In this document: piece by piece, positions 1 to 13,961 of the stretch
How positions within the stretch are numbered: the first letter of the stretch is position 1
Layout: every line of letters begins with the position of its first letter
Assembly: GCA_026874595.1 (NCBI GenBank)
Contig: CM049307.1
Coordinates: 2,505,579-2,569,578, forward strand
Direction of reading: 5' to 3'
Source: Sipunculus nudus
Taxonomy: Eukaryota > Annelida > Sipuncula > Golfingiida > Sipunculidae
Length of the DNA: 64,000 bases
Program-made: the position numbers and the translations under genes
Notes under the pieces: model-generated
The model's input: only the letters and a program-made list of their open reading frames with translations
What the model was told of the DNA's origin: nothing
The model's database searches: none

Positions 1-1548
1 TCTTTGCTGCATGCCGCTAATTTAGATGACCTGAGCGTTATTAGTTTAATAGATAAATAGCAAAACACTGTTTGCCTTGCCATGATATCTGCCAGAACTG
101 CATGTATACATACATTTATACATTTTCACCATAAGAGCAGTTATTTCCAAGTTGAGATGTGCGAGTAGAATGTCATGTAACATCATCAAATTAGATTAAT
201 AAAAATCGCATTGTGCGGGCGTTTATTGGTTATCTAGAGGTAGAAAAGCTTCAGTTTTCTGATTCATGAACAGACCTTTGTCGTGACAACCATGATGACA
301 TCCGGATCCCAGAAAATCCAATTTTACATTCGATGCTTTGGTCCGATTTTTTTAACCTGCATGATAACTTTTCTCTTTTCTTTTTATTCCTCCACTTGGA
401 CACAACAAAATCCCACAGGAACCCTGCCATTCAAAGACCGCTAAAACAATATACAGTTTGGAAATTGCAATACATTTATGCTATGCACGTTTCGATTTCA
501 CAGGCAAACTGGGTGATATTTTTTATAAGTGAGTTACCAATAATCAGTAATTTGTATTGAGTTCCCAAATTCTGACTGTTTGAAATTTTTAAAATATTGT
601 CAGTTACGATTATGATTTCGGCGCTCTGGATACGCGCCCATGTCCTTTGTGAGAAATTTGAAAGCTTCGTCAGAGTCATTCAAGAGATGATATTAATGGC
701 ATCTAAGATTAGAACAAACATTCTTGATAACATCTTCGGTAGTATACAGATTGTTAAAATGAAGGAAGTAAGTTATGTTATTCTGTAACCAAATTATGAT
801 ATACATGTGGTGAACTGCCGAGGCATGGGTGATGTTAACAACATACTTAAGTCTACGGGGAGAAGAGGAGAGAACTGTGATAAAAAAAATCAGTGTTTAC
901 AGGTAAAGTAAATATATATCCAGGCAGCATAAACATATCCCCAAATAGGTCATCTTGACATTCAACTGACGTTTAAGATAGCAAGCTGGTAATCATTCCA
1001 TTTATACAGGACCCCGTAATGGTTCCTTATAATCCAACAATATCCTGTGTACATTCTCATCTCCTTCCGACGTCGTCATTATTTTCCTGTATATTGCATA
1101 TATAAAGTCCTGCTGAACCAAGACTATTCTTTTTTATCTAGTTCATCTCATATTATTTTCCCCAACGTAACACGTTAATAAACAAGAACGGGGAAACGCT
1201 AACGACTGGATATCAAATGATGACTGTGCTGGTCTCATGTACAGAAAGGCTACGGTCAAGATATTTATATATGTAAAGTTTCACTATATTAATCGATACC
1301 TCAGAGAGGCCTTCATTATAGATGCTCCTAAAACCGGAGCTTGTTTTTAACGTGGTTTAATCTGGACACCTGAAGGAACCAGGGCTTATAGTGTGTGAAT
1401 TATTCAGCAGCCAGGTCCTGTATGTGTATCCCCTGCAGCTAACGAACAGGTGCACCGGGAGAATCCCCCGGCCTGGAAATGATTCTGCCGTTCACAGGCA
1501 CGTTTGAAAGTCCTTTCGATTACCATGTACTCAACCTAAAGCGGATCA
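1..1548. other. non-repetitive left flank
   Basis: AT-rich single-copy-looking DNA before the first tandem array. Apart from the candidate exon at 604-767 I see no long open frame, RNA gene or recognisable transposon. The last about 100 bases contain no 45-bp monomer. The array begins abruptly after the sequence CGGATCATATAGC near 1540-1556. Confidence 0.6.
604..767 (+). CDS. candidate internal exon, unknown gene
   Basis: I do not recognise this segment. What is seen is an open frame bounded by splice-like signals. Upstream is a branch-like TCTGAC and a T-rich stretch ending in TTGTCAG at 603. Downstream is a consensus donor, GAA followed by GTAAGT at 768. The 164 bases between them encode about 54 residues of mixed composition, with a helical-looking middle (around CEKFESFVRVIQEMILMASK). 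It has a balanced spread of charged and hydrophobic residues, unlike the repeat-derived frames nearby. No partner exon was found in the 600 bases upstream or before the 45-bp array at 1549. It could equally be a chance open frame; a 50-60 codon frame is not rare in AT-rich DNA. Function unknown. Confidence 0.22.
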
Positions 1549-4500
1549 TATAGCTGTTTTTATCATTAGGTTAATTGTACTCACCCGCAGTTTGATAGCT
1601 GTTTTTATCATTAGGTTAATTGTTCTCACCCGCAGTTTGATAGCTGTAATTATCATCAGGTTTATTGTACTTGCCCGCAGTTTGATAGCTGTTTTTATCA
1701 TCAGGTTTATTGTACTTGCCCGCAGTTTGATAGCTGTTTTTATCATTAGGTTAATTGTACTCACCCGCAGTTTGATAGCTGTTATTATCATCAGTTTATT
1801 GTACTTGCCCGCAGTTTGATAGCTGTTTTTATCATTAGGTTAATTGTACTCGCCCGCAGTTTGATAGCTGTTATTATCATCAGTTTATTGTACTTGCCCG
1901 CAGTTTGATAGCTGTTTTTATCATTAGGTTAATTGTACTCGCCCGCAGTTTGATAGCTGTTTTTATCATTAGGTTAATTGTACTCACCCGCAGTTTGATA
2001 GCTGTTATTATCATCAGTTTATTGTACTTGCCCGCAGTTTGATAGCTGTTTTTATCATTAGGTTAATTGTACTCGCCCGCAGTTTGATAGCTGTAATTAT
2101 CATCAGGTTTATTGTACTTGCCCGCAGTTTGATAGCTGTTTTTATCATCAGGTATATTGTACTTGCCCGCAGTTTGATAGCTGTTTTTATCATCAGGTTT
2201 ATTGTACTTGCCCGCAGTTTGATAGCGGTTTTTATCATTAGGTTAATTGTACTCACCCGCAGTTTTTATAGCTGTTATTATCATCGGGTTAATTGTACTT
2301 GCCCGCAGTTTGATTGCTTTTTCAATCATCAGGTTAATTGTACTTGCCCGCAGTTTGATAGCTGTAATTATCATCAGGTTTATTGTACTTGCCCGCAGTT
2401 TGATAGCTGTTTTTATCATCAGGTATATTGTACTTGCCCGCAGTTTGATAGCTGTTTTTATCATCAGGTTTATTGTACTTGCCCGCAGTTTGATAGCTGT
2501 TTTTATCATTAGGTTTATTGTACTCACCCGCAGTTTGATAGCTGTTATTATCATCGGGTTTATTGTACTTGCCCGCAGTTTGATTGCTTTTTCAATCATC
2601 AGGTTAATTGTACTCACACCCAGTTTGATAGCTATTATAATCATCAGGTTTATTGTACTCGCCCGCAGTTTGATAGCTGTTATTATCATTAGGTTTATTG
2701 TACTTGCCCGCAGTTTGATATCTGTTATTATCGTCAGGTTTATTGTACTTGCCCGCAGTTTGATAGCTGTTTTTATCATTAGGTTAATTGTACTCACCCG
2801 CAGTTTGATAGCTGTTATTATCATCGGATTTATTGTACTTGCCCGCAGTTTGATTGCTTTTTCAATCATCAGGTTAATTGTACTCAAACGCAGTTTGATA
2901 GCTATTATTATCATCAGTTTATTGTACTTGCCCGCAGTTTGATAGCTGTTATTATCATCAGGTTTATTGTACTTGCCCGCAGTTTCATAGCTGTTATTAT
3001 CATCAGGTTTATTGTACTTGCCCGCAGATTGATAGCTGTTTTTATCATTAGGTTAATTGTACTCTCCCGCAGTCTGATAGCTGTTATTGTCGTCGGGTTT
3101 ATTTTACTTGCCCGCAGTTTGATAGCTGTTTTTATCATTAGGTTAATTGTACTCACCCGCAGTTTGATAGCTGTTTTTATCATCAGGTATATTGTACTTG
3201 CCCGCAGTTTGATAGCTGTTATTATCATTAGGTTTATTGTACTTGCCCGCAGTTTGATAGCTGTTTTTATCATCAGGTTTATTGTACTTGCCCGAAGTTT
3301 GATAGCTGTTTTTATCATCAGGTTTATTGTACTTGCCCGCAGTTTGATAGCTGTTTTTATCATCAGGTTTATTGTACTTGCCCGCAGTTTGATAGCTTTT
3401 TTAATCATCAAGTTTATTGTACTTGTCCGCAGTGTGATTGCTTTTTCACTCATCAGGTTTATTGTACTCGCTCGCAGTTTGATAGCTGTTTTTATCATTA
3501 GGTTAATTGTACTCACCCGCAGTTTGATAGCTGTTTTTATCATCAGATATATTGTACTTGCCCGCAGTTTGATAGCTGTTTTTATCATCAGGTTAATTGT
3601 ACTCTCCCGCAGTTTGATAGCTGTTTTTATCATCAGGTTTATTGTACTTGCCCGCAGTTTGATAGCTGTTTTTATCATCAGGTTTATTGTACTTGCCCGC
3701 AGTTTGATAGCCGTTTTTATCATCAGGTTTATTGTACTTGTCTGCAGTGTGATTGCTTTTTCACTCATCAGGTTTATTGTACTTGCTCGCAGTTTGATAG
3801 CTTTTTCAATCATTAGGTTCATTGTGCTTGCCCGCAGTTTGATAGCTTTTTCAATAATCAGGTTTATTGTACTTGACCGCAGTTTGATAGCTATTTTAAT
3901 TATCAGGTTAATTGTACTTGCCCGCAGCGTGATAGCCTTTTCAATGATCAGGTTTATTTTACTTGCCCGCAGTGTGATAGCTATTTTAATCATCAAGTTT
4001 ATTGTTCTTAATTGTCCGCAGTGTGATAGCTTTTTCAATCATCAGGTTTATTGTACTTGCCCGCAGTTTGATAGCTTTTTCAATCATCAGGTTTATTGTA
4101 CTCGCCTGCAGTTTGATAGCTGTTTTTATCATTAGGTTAATTGTACTCTCCCGCAGTTTGATAGCTGTTTTTATCATCAGGTTAATTGTACTCGCCCGCA
4201 GTTTGATAGCTGTTTTTATCATCAGGTTTATTGTACTTGCCCGCAGTTTGATAGCCGTTTTTATCATCAGGTTTATTGTACTTTCCCGCAGTTTGATTGC
4301 TTTTTCAATCATCAGGTTTATTGTACTTGCCCGCAGTGTGATAGCTTTTTTAATCATCAAGTTTATTGTACTTGTCTGCAATGTGATTGCTTTTTCACTC
4401 ATCAGGTTTATTGTACTTGCTCGCAGTTTGATAGCTTTTTCAATCATTAGGTTCATTGTGCTTGCCCGCAGTTTGATAGCTTTTTCAATAATCAGGTTTA

Positions 4501-7500
4501 TTGTACTTGACCGCAGTTTGATAGCTATTTTAATTATCAGGTTAATTGTACTTGCCCGCAGCGTGATAGCCTTTTCAATGATCAGGTTTATTTTACTTGC
4601 CCGCAGTGTGATAGCTATTTTAATCATCAAGTTTATTGTTCTTAATTGTCCGCAGTGTGATAGCTTTTTCAATCATCAGGTTTATTGTACTTGCCCGCAG
4701 TTTGATAGCTTTTTCAATCATCAGGTTTATTGTACTCGCCTGCAGTTTGATAGCTGTTTTTATTATTAGGTTAATTGTACTCTCCCGCAGTTTGATAGCT
4801 GTTATTATCATTCGGTATATTGTACTTTCCCGCAGTTTGATAGCTGTTTTTATCATCAGGTTAATTGTACTCGCCCGCAGTTTGATAGCTGTTTTTATCA
4901 TCAGGTTTATTGTACTTGCCCGCAGTTTGATAGCTTTTTTATCATCAGGTTTATTGTACTTGCCCGCAGTTTGATAGCTGTTTTTATCATCAGGTTTATT
5001 GTAATTGCCCGCAGTGTGATAGCTTTTTTAATCATCAAGTTTATTGTCCTTGTCCGCAGTTTGATTGCTTTTTCACTCATCAGGTTTATTGTACTCGCTC
5101 GCAGTTTGATAGCTGTTTTTATCATTAGGTTAATTGTACTCACCCGCAGTTTGATAGCTGTTTTTATCATCAGGTATATTATACTTGCCCGCAGTTTGAT
5201 AGCTGTTTTTATCATCAGGTTAATTGTACTCGCCCGCAGTTTGATAGCTGTTTTTATCATCAGGTTAATTGTACTCGCCTGCAGTTTGATAGCCGTTTTT
5301 ATTATCAGGTTTATTGTACTTTCCCGCAGTTTGATTGCTTTTAATCATCAGGTTTATTGTACTTGCCCGCAGTGTGATAGCTTTTTTAATCATCAAGTTT
5401 ATTGTTTTTAATTGTCCGCAGTGTGATAGCCTTTTCAATCATCAAATTTATTGTACTTGTCTGCAGTGTGATTGCTTTTTCACTCATCAGGTTTATTGTA
5501 CTTGCTCGCAGTTTGATAGCTTTTTCAATCATTAGGTTCATTGTGCTTGCCCGCAGTTTGATAGCTTTTTCAATAATCAGGTTTATTGTACTTGACCGCA
5601 GTTTGATAGCTATTTTAATTATCAGGTTAATTGTACTTGCCCGCAGCGTGATAGCCTTTTCAATGATCAGGTTTATTTTACTTGCCCGCAGTGTGATAGC
5701 TATTTTAATCATCAAGTTTATCGTTCTTAATTGTCCGCAGTGTGATAGCTTTTTCAATCATCAGGTTTATTGTACTTGCCCGCAGTTTGATAGCTTTTTC
5801 AATCATCAGGTTTATTGTACTCGCCTGCAGTTTGATAGCTGTTTTTATCATAAGGTTAATTGTACTCTCCCGCAGTTTGATAGCTGTTATTATCATCAGG
5901 TATATTGTACTTTCCCGCAGTTTGATAGCTGTTTTTATCATCAGGTTAATTGTACTCGCCCGCAGTTTGATAGCTGTTTTTATCATCAGGTTTATTGTAC
6001 TTGCCCGCAGTTTGATAGCTTTTTTATCATCAGGTTTATTGTACTTGCCCGCAGTTTGATAGCTGTTTTTATCATCAGGTTTATTGTAATTGCCCGCAGT
6101 TTGATAGCTGTTTTTATCATCAGGTTAATTGTACTTTCCCGCAGTTTGATTGCTTTTAATCATCAGGTTTATTGTACTTGCCCGCAGTGTGATAGCTTTT
6201 TTAATCATCAAGTTTATTGTTTTTAATTGTCCGCAGTGTGATAGCCTTTTCAATCATCAAATTTATTGTACTTGTCTGCAGTGTGATTGCTTTTTCACTC
6301 ATCAGGTTTATTGTACTTGCTCGCAGTTTGATAGCTTTTTCAATCATTAGGTTCATTGTGCTTGCCCGCAGTTTGATAGCTTTTTCAATAATCAGGTTTA
6401 TTGTACTTGACCGCAGTTTGATAGCTATTTTAATTATCAGGTTAATTGTACTTGCCCGCAGCGTGATAGCCTTTTCAATGATCAGGTTTATTTTACTTGC
6501 CCGCAGTGTGATAGCTATTTTAATCATCAAGTTTATCGTTCTTAATTGTCCGCAGTGTGATAGCTTTTTCAATCATCAGGTTTATTGTACTTGCCCGCAG
6601 TTTGATAGCTTTTTCAATCATCAGGTTTATTGTACTCGCCTGCAGTTTGATAGCTGTTTTTATCATAAGGTTAATTGTACTCTCCCGCAGTTTGATAGCT
6701 GTTATTATCATCAGGTATATTGTACTTTCCCGCAGTTTGATAGCTGTTTTTATCATCAGGTTAATTGTACTCGCCCGCAGTTTGATAGCTGTTTTTATCA
6801 TCAGGTTTATTGTACTTGCCCGCAGTTTGATAGCTTTTTTATCATCAGGTTTATTGTACTTGCCCGCAGTTTGATAGCTGTTTTTATCATCAGGTTTATT
6901 GTAATTGCCCGCAGTGTGATAGCTTTTTTAATCATCAAGTTTATTGTCCTTGTCCGCAGTTTGATTGCTTTTTCACTCATCTGGTTTATTGTACTCGCTC
7001 GCAGTTTGATAGCTGTTTTTATCATTAGGTTAATTGTACTCACCCGCAGTTTGATAGCTGTTTTTATCATCAGGTATATTGTACTTGCCCGCAGTTTGAT
7101 AGCTGTTTTTATCATCAGGTTAATTGTACTCGCCCGCAGTTTGATAGCTGTTTTTATCATCAGGTTAATTGTACTCGCCTGCAGTTTGATAGCCGTTTTT
7201 ATCATCAGGTTTATTGTACTTTCCCGCAGTTTGATTGCTTTTAATCATCAGGTTTATTGTACTTGCCCGCAGTGTGATAGCTTTTTTAATCATCAAGTTT
7301 ATTGTTTTTAATTGTCCGCAGTGTGATAGCCTTTTCAATCATCAAATTTATTGTACTCGCCCGCAGTTTGATAGCTTTTTCAATCATCAGGTTTATTGTA
7401 CTTGCCCGCAGTTTAATAGCTCTTTCAATCATCAGGTTTATTGTACTTGCTCGCAGTTTGATAGCTTTTTCAATCATCAGGTTTATTGTACCTGCCCGCA

Positions 7501-7596
7501 GTTTGATAGCTTTTTTAATCATCAGGTTGATTGTACTTGCTCGCAGTTTGATAGCTTTTTTAATCATCAGGTTTATTGTACTCGCCCGCGGTTTAT
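1549..7596. repeat. 45-bp minisatellite array (about 134 copies)
   Basis: Tandem head-to-tail monomers of 45 bp, read on the plus strand as GCCCGCAGTTTGATAGCTG followed by a T-rich part (TTTTTATCATCAGGTT) and TATTGTACTT. Variants differ at a few positions (CTT/CTC, GCC/ACC/TCC, TTT/ATT/TTC before ATC). Because 45 is a multiple of three and the monomer lacks stops in several frames, long open frames run through the array on both strands. The plus frame gives a 15-residue unit IVLARSLIAVFIIRF and the minus frame gives STINLMIKTAIKLRA. The longest are 398 and 374 codons. They have no non-repeat coding flank and I regard them as by-products. Some monomers carry 1-4 bp indels that change frame. 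Confidence 0.95.
3740..7345. repeat. higher-order repeat inside the 45-bp array
   Basis: A marked group of variant monomers, recognised by GGTTCATTGTGCTTGCCCGC, recurs at 3816, 4450, 5535 and 6350, giving spacings of 634, 1085 and 815 bp. A partial copy of the block's edge recurs near 7285-7345. The 815 and 1085 spacings differ by exactly 270 bp, or six monomers. The segments starting at 5335 and 6150 stay the same in several reading frames for over 700 bp, so this duplication is recent. It then diverges around 6101/6916, where one copy lacks the six monomers. Confidence 0.8.
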
Positions 7597-8018
7597 AACA
7601 CTAAATCTGTACAGGAGTTAATTAGAATTAACAGAATTAAGCCCTTTCTCTTTTGCGACAAAACCTGATGTATAACCGAAGAGTGGCCAAAAGCATAATC
7701 ATTTCCACTTACATTATTATACATTCAGTTCTTTTTAATGAAAATGTTTTTATTACATGTAATTATCATCAGCAGGTTAGAAAAGGTAGGACCGCTTCGA
7801 ATTTGATATTTTTCAAAAACATTTACGACATAATTATAAACAAAATAGTACTCAAAAATTATCCTTATTATAGGTTGCCTTCCACGGTAGAATATGCATG
7901 TATATATATATACTCTGAATTGCTGCTGAGCTCACCAGTCCTATGTTATGTTATCCACTAAATCTGAAATATATCAGTCAACTTTCCCGCTTGCCTGGAA
8001 AACTGCTCGAAGAAAAAG
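7597..8018. other. spacer between the 45-bp and 59-bp arrays
   Basis: About 420 bp of AT-rich DNA separating two minisatellites. There is a 102-codon open frame at 7653-7961 with low-complexity, Tyr/Ile-rich content and no splice or start context I would trust. Nothing else recognisable. Confidence 0.6.
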
Positions 8019-9123
8019 CAGAAATCTTGATATATATTTTCATGTAGTATAAAACCTCTCTCCTCAACAGATGAAAGTACGACGCAGAAATCTCGATATA
8101 CATGTAGTATAAACCTCTCTCCTCAACAGATGAAAGTACGACGCAGAAATCTCGATACATGTAAAATAAACCCCTCTCCTCAACAGATGAAAGTACGACG
8201 CAAAAATCTTGATATACATGTAATATAAACCTCTCTCCTCAACAGATGAAAGTACGACGCAAAAATCTTGATATACATGTAATATAAACCTCTCTCCTCA
8301 ACAGGTTAAAGTACGACGCAGAAATCTTGATATACATGTAATATAAACCTTTCTCCTCAACAGATGAAAGTACGACGCAGAAATCTTGATATGCATGTAA
8401 TATAAACCTCTCTCCTCAACAGATGAAAGTACGACGCAAAAGTCTTGATATACATGTAGTATAAACCTCTCTCCTCTACAGATGAAAGTACGACGCAAAA
8501 ATCTTGATATACATGTAATATAAACCTCTCTCCTCAACAGATGAAAGTACGACGCAAACGTCTTGATATACATGTAATATAAACCTCTCTCCTCTACAGA
8601 TGAAAGTACGACGCAAAAATCTTGATATACATGTAATATAAACCTCTCTCCTCAACAGATGAAAGTACGACGCAGAAATCTTGATATACATGTAATATAA
8701 ACCTCTCTCCTCAACAGATGAAAGTACGACGCAAAAGTCTTGATATACATGTAGTATAAACCTCTCTCCTCAACAGATGAAAGTACGACGCAGAAATCTT
8801 GATATACATGTAATATAAACCTCTCTCCTCAACAGATGAAAGTACGACGCAGAAATCTTGATATACATGTAATATAAACCTCTCTCCTCTACAGATGAAA
8901 GTACGACGCAAAAATCTTGATATACATGAAATATAAACCTCTCTCCTCAACAGATGAAAGTACGACGCAAACGTCTTGATATACATGTAATATAAACCTC
9001 TCTCCTCTACAGATGAAAGTACGACGCAAAAGTCTTGATATACATGTAGTATAAACCTCTCTCCTCAACAGATGAAAGTACGACGCAAAAATCTTGATAT
9101 ACATGTAATATAAACCTCTCTCC

Positions 9124-12100
9124 TCAACAGATGAAAGTACGACGCAAAAGTCTTGATATACATGTAGTATAAACCTCTCTCCTCAACAGATGAAAGTACG
9201 ACGCAGAAATCTTGATATACATGTAATATAAACCTCTCTCCTCAACAGATGAAAGTACGACGCAGAAATCTTGATATACATGTAATATAAACCTCTCTCC
9301 TCTACAGATGAAAGTACGACGCAAAAATCTTGATATACATGAAATATAAACCTCTCTCCTCAACAGATGAAAGTACGACGCAAACGTCTTGATATACATG
9401 TAATATAAACCTCTCTCCTCTACAGATGAAAGTACGACGCAAAAGTCTTGATATACATGTAGTATAAACCTCTCTCCTCAACAGATGAAAGTACGACGCA
9501 AAAATCTTGATATACATGTAATATAAACCTCTTTCCTCAACAGATGAAAGTACGACGCAGAAATCTTGATATACTTGTAATATAAATCTCTCTCCTCTAT
9601 AGATGAAAGTACGACGCAAAAATCTTGATATACATGTAATATAAACCTCTCTCCTCAACAGATGAAAGTACGACGCAAAAGTCTTGATATACATGTAATA
9701 TAAACCTCTCTCCTCAACAGATGAAAGTACGACGCAGAAATCTTGATATACATGTAATATAAACCTCTCTCCTCAACAGATGAAAGTACGACGCAGAAAT
9801 CTTGATATACATGTAATATAAACCTCTCTCCTCTACAGATGAAAGTACGACGCAAAAATCTTGATATACATGTAATATAAACCTCTCTCCTCAACAGATG
9901 AAAGTACGACGCGTAAGTCTTGATATACATCTAATATAAACCTCTCTCCTCAACAGATGAAAGTACGACGCAGAAATCTTGATATACATGTAATATAAAC
10001 CTCTCTCCTCAACAGATGAAAGTACGACGCAGAAATCTTGATATGCATGTAATATAAACCTCTCTCCTCTACAGATGAAAGTACGACGCAGAAATCTTGA
10101 TATACATGTAATATAAACCTCTCTCCTCAACAGATGAAAGTACGACGCAAAAACCTTGATATACATGTAATATAAACCTCTCTCCTCTATAGATGAAAGT
10201 ACGACGCAGAAATCTTGATATACATGTAGTATAAACATCTCTCCTCAACAGATGAAAGTACGACGCAAAAGTCCTGATATACATGTAGTATAAACCTCTC
10301 TCCTCAACAGATGAAAGTACGACGCAAAAATCTTGATACACGTGTAGTATAAACCTCTCTCCTCTACAGATGAAAGTAAGACGCAAAAATCTTGATATAC
10401 ATGTAGTATAAACCTCTCTCCTTAACAGATGAAAGTACGACGGAAAAATCTTGATATACATGTAGTATAAACCTCTCTCCTCAACAGATGAAAGTACGAC
10501 GCAGAAATCTTGATATACATGTAATATAAACCTGTCTCCTCAACAGATGAAAGTACGACGCAAAAGTCTTGATATACATGTAGTATAAACCTCTCTCCTC
10601 TACAGATGAAAGTACGACGCAAAAATCTTGATATACATGTAGTATAAACCTCTCTCCTCTACAGATGAAAGTACGACGGAAAAATCTTGATATACATGTA
10701 ATATAAACCTCTCTCCTCAAGAGATGAAAGTACGACGCAAAAAACTTGATATACATGTGATATAAACCTCTCTCCTCTACAGATGAAAGTACGAGGCAAA
10801 AGTCTTGATATACATGTAGTATAAACCTCTCTCCTCAACAGATGAAAGTACGACGCAGAAATCTTGATATACATGTAATATAAACCTCTCTCCTCAACAG
10901 GTGAAAGTACGACGCAAAAGTCTTGATATACATGTAGTATAAACCTCTCTCCTCAACAGATGAAAGTACGCCGCAGATATCTTGATATACATGTAATATA
11001 AACCTCTCTCCTCTACAGATGAAAGTACGACGCAAAAATCTTGATATACATGTAATATAAACCTCTCTCCTCAACAGATGAAAGTACGACGCAAACGTCT
11101 TGATATACATGTAATATAAACCTCTCTCCTTTACAGATGAAAGTACGACGCAAAAATCTTGATATACATGTAGTATAAACCTCTCTCCTCAACAGATGAA
11201 AGTACGACGCAGAAATCTTGATATACATGTAATATAAACCTCTCTCCTCAACAGATGAAAGTACGACGCAAAAGTCTTGATATACATGTAGTATAAACCT
11301 CTCTCCTCTACAGATGAAAGTACGACGCAGAAATCTTGATATACATGTAATATAAACCTCTCTCCTCAACAGATGAAAGTACGACGCAGAAATCTTGATA
11401 TACATGTAATATAAACCTCTCTCCTCTACAGATGAAAGTACGACGCAGAAATCTTGATATACATGTAATATAAACCTCTCTCCTCAACAGATGAAAGTAC
11501 GACGCAAAAGTCTTGATATACATGTAGTATAAACCTCTCTCCACAACAGATGAAAGTACGACGCAGAAATCTTGATATACATGTAATATAAACCTCTCTC
11601 CTCAACAGATGAAAGTACGACGCAGAAATCTTGATATACATGTAATATAAACCTCTCTCCTCTACAGATAAAAGTACGACGCAAAAATCTTGATATACAT
11701 GTAATATAAACCTTTCTCCTCAACAGATGAAAATACGACGCAAACGTCTTGATATACATGTAATATAAACCTCTCTCCTCTACAGATGAAAGTACGACGC
11801 AAAAGTCTTGATATACATGTAGTATAAACCTCTCTCCTCAACAGATGAAAGTACGACGCAAAAATCTTGATACAAATGTAATATAAACCTCTCTCCTAAA
11901 CAGATGAAAGTACGACGCAGAAATCTTGATATACATGTAATATAAATCTCTCTCCTCTATAGATGAAAGTACGACGCAAAAATCTTGATATACATGTAAT
12001 ATAAACCTCTCTCCTCAACAGATGAAAGTACGACGCAAACGTCTTGATATACATGTAATATAAACCTCTCTCCTCAACAGATGAAAGTACGACGCAGAAA

Positions 12101-13961
12101 TCTTGATATACATGTAATATAAACCTCTCTCCTCTACAGATGAAAGTACGACGCAAAAATCTTGATATACATGTAATATAAACCTCTCTCCTCAACAGAT
12201 GAAAGTACGACGCAAACGTCTTGATATACATGTAATATAAACCTCTCTCCTCTACAGATGAAAGTACGACGCAAAAGTCTTGATATACATGTAGTATAAA
12301 CCTCTCTCCTCAACAGATGTAAGTACGACGCAAAAATCTTGATATACATGTAATATAAACCTCTCTCCTCAACAGATGAAAGTACGACGCAGAAATCTTG
12401 ATATACATGTAATATAAATCTCTCTCCTCTATAGATGAAAGTACGACGCAAAAATCTTGATATACATGTAATATAAACCTCTCTCCTCAACAGATGAAAG
12501 TACGACGCAAAAGTCTTGATATACATGTAATATAAACCTCTCTCCTCAACAGATGAAAGTACGACGCAGAAATCTTGATATACATGTAATATAAACCTCT
12601 CTCCTCAACAGATGAAAGTACGACGCAGAAATCTTGATATACATGTAATATAAACCTCTCTCCTCTACAGATGAAAGTACGACGCAGAAATCTTGATATA
12701 CATGTAATATAAACCTCTCTCCTCTACAGATGAAAGTACGACGCAAAAGTCTTGATATAAATGTAGTATAAACCTCTCTCCTCTATAGATGAAAGTACGA
12801 CGCAAAAATCTTGATATACATGTAGTATAAACCTCACTCCTCTACAGATGAAAGTACGACGCAAAAATCTTGATATACATGTAATATAAACCTCTCTCCT
12901 CAAGAGATGAAAGTACGACGCAGAAATCTTGATATGCATGTAATATAAACCTCTCTCCTCAACAGGTGAAAGTACGACGCAAAAGTCTTGATATACATGT
13001 AGTATAAACCTCTCTCCTCAACAGATGAAAGTACGACGCAGAAATCTTGATATACATGTAATATAAACCTCTCTCCTCAACAGATGAAAGTACGACGCAG
13101 AAATCTTGATATACATTTAATATAAACCTCTCTCCTCTACAGATGAAAGTACGACGCAAAAATCTTTATATACATGTAATATAAACCTCTCTCCTCAACA
13201 GATGAAAGTACGACGCAAACGTCTTGATATACATGTAATATAAACCTCTCTCCTCTACAGATGAAAGTACGACGCAAAAATCTTGATATACATGTAGTAT
13301 AAACCTCTCTCCTCAACAGATGAAAGTACGACGCAGAAATCTTGATATACATGTAATATAAACCTCTCTCCTCAACAGATGAAAGTACGACGCAAAAGTC
13401 TTGATATACATGTAGTATAAACCTCTCTCCTCAACAGATGAAAGTACGACGCAGAAATCTTGATATACATGTAATATAAACCTCTCTCCACAAGAGATGA
13501 AAGTACGACGCAAAAAACTTGATATACATGTGATATAAACCTCTCTCCTCAACAGATGAAAGTACGACGCAAAAGTCTTGATATACATGTAATATAAACC
13601 TCTGTCCTCAACAGATGAAAGTACGACGCAAAAGTCTTGATATACATGTAGTATAAACCTCTCTCCTCAACAGATGAAAGTACGACGCAGAAATCTTGAT
13701 ATACATGTAATATAAACCTCTCTCCTCAACAGATGAAAGTACGACGCAAAAGTCTTGATATACATGTAATATAAACCTCTCTCCTCAACAGATGAAAGTA
13801 CGACGCAGAAATCTTGATATACATGTAATATAAACCTCTCTCCTCAACAGATGAAAGTACGACGCAGAAATCTTGATATACATGTAATATAAACCTCTCT
13901 CCTCAACAGATGAAAGTACGACGCAGAAATCTTGATATACATGTAATATAAACCTCTCTCC
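9124..13961. repeat. 4,838-bp higher-order copy A of the 59-bp array
   Basis: The order of variant monomers from about 9124 is repeated from 13962, a spacing of 4,838 bp or exactly 82 monomers. The copies differ at few sites, for example 10443 G versus 15281 C and 9575 T versus 14413 A. Just upstream, 8711-9123 is itself a 413-bp (7-monomer) duplicate of the start of copy A. Outer limits are approximate because monomers are so similar. Confidence 0.75.

Noticed and set aside
2939-4135. Long open frames (up to 398 codons) on both strands of the 45-bp array
   Set aside because: They exist because the unit is 45 bp and stop-free in these frames. They overlap each other on opposite strands, have no unique N- or C-terminal domain, and break at indels.
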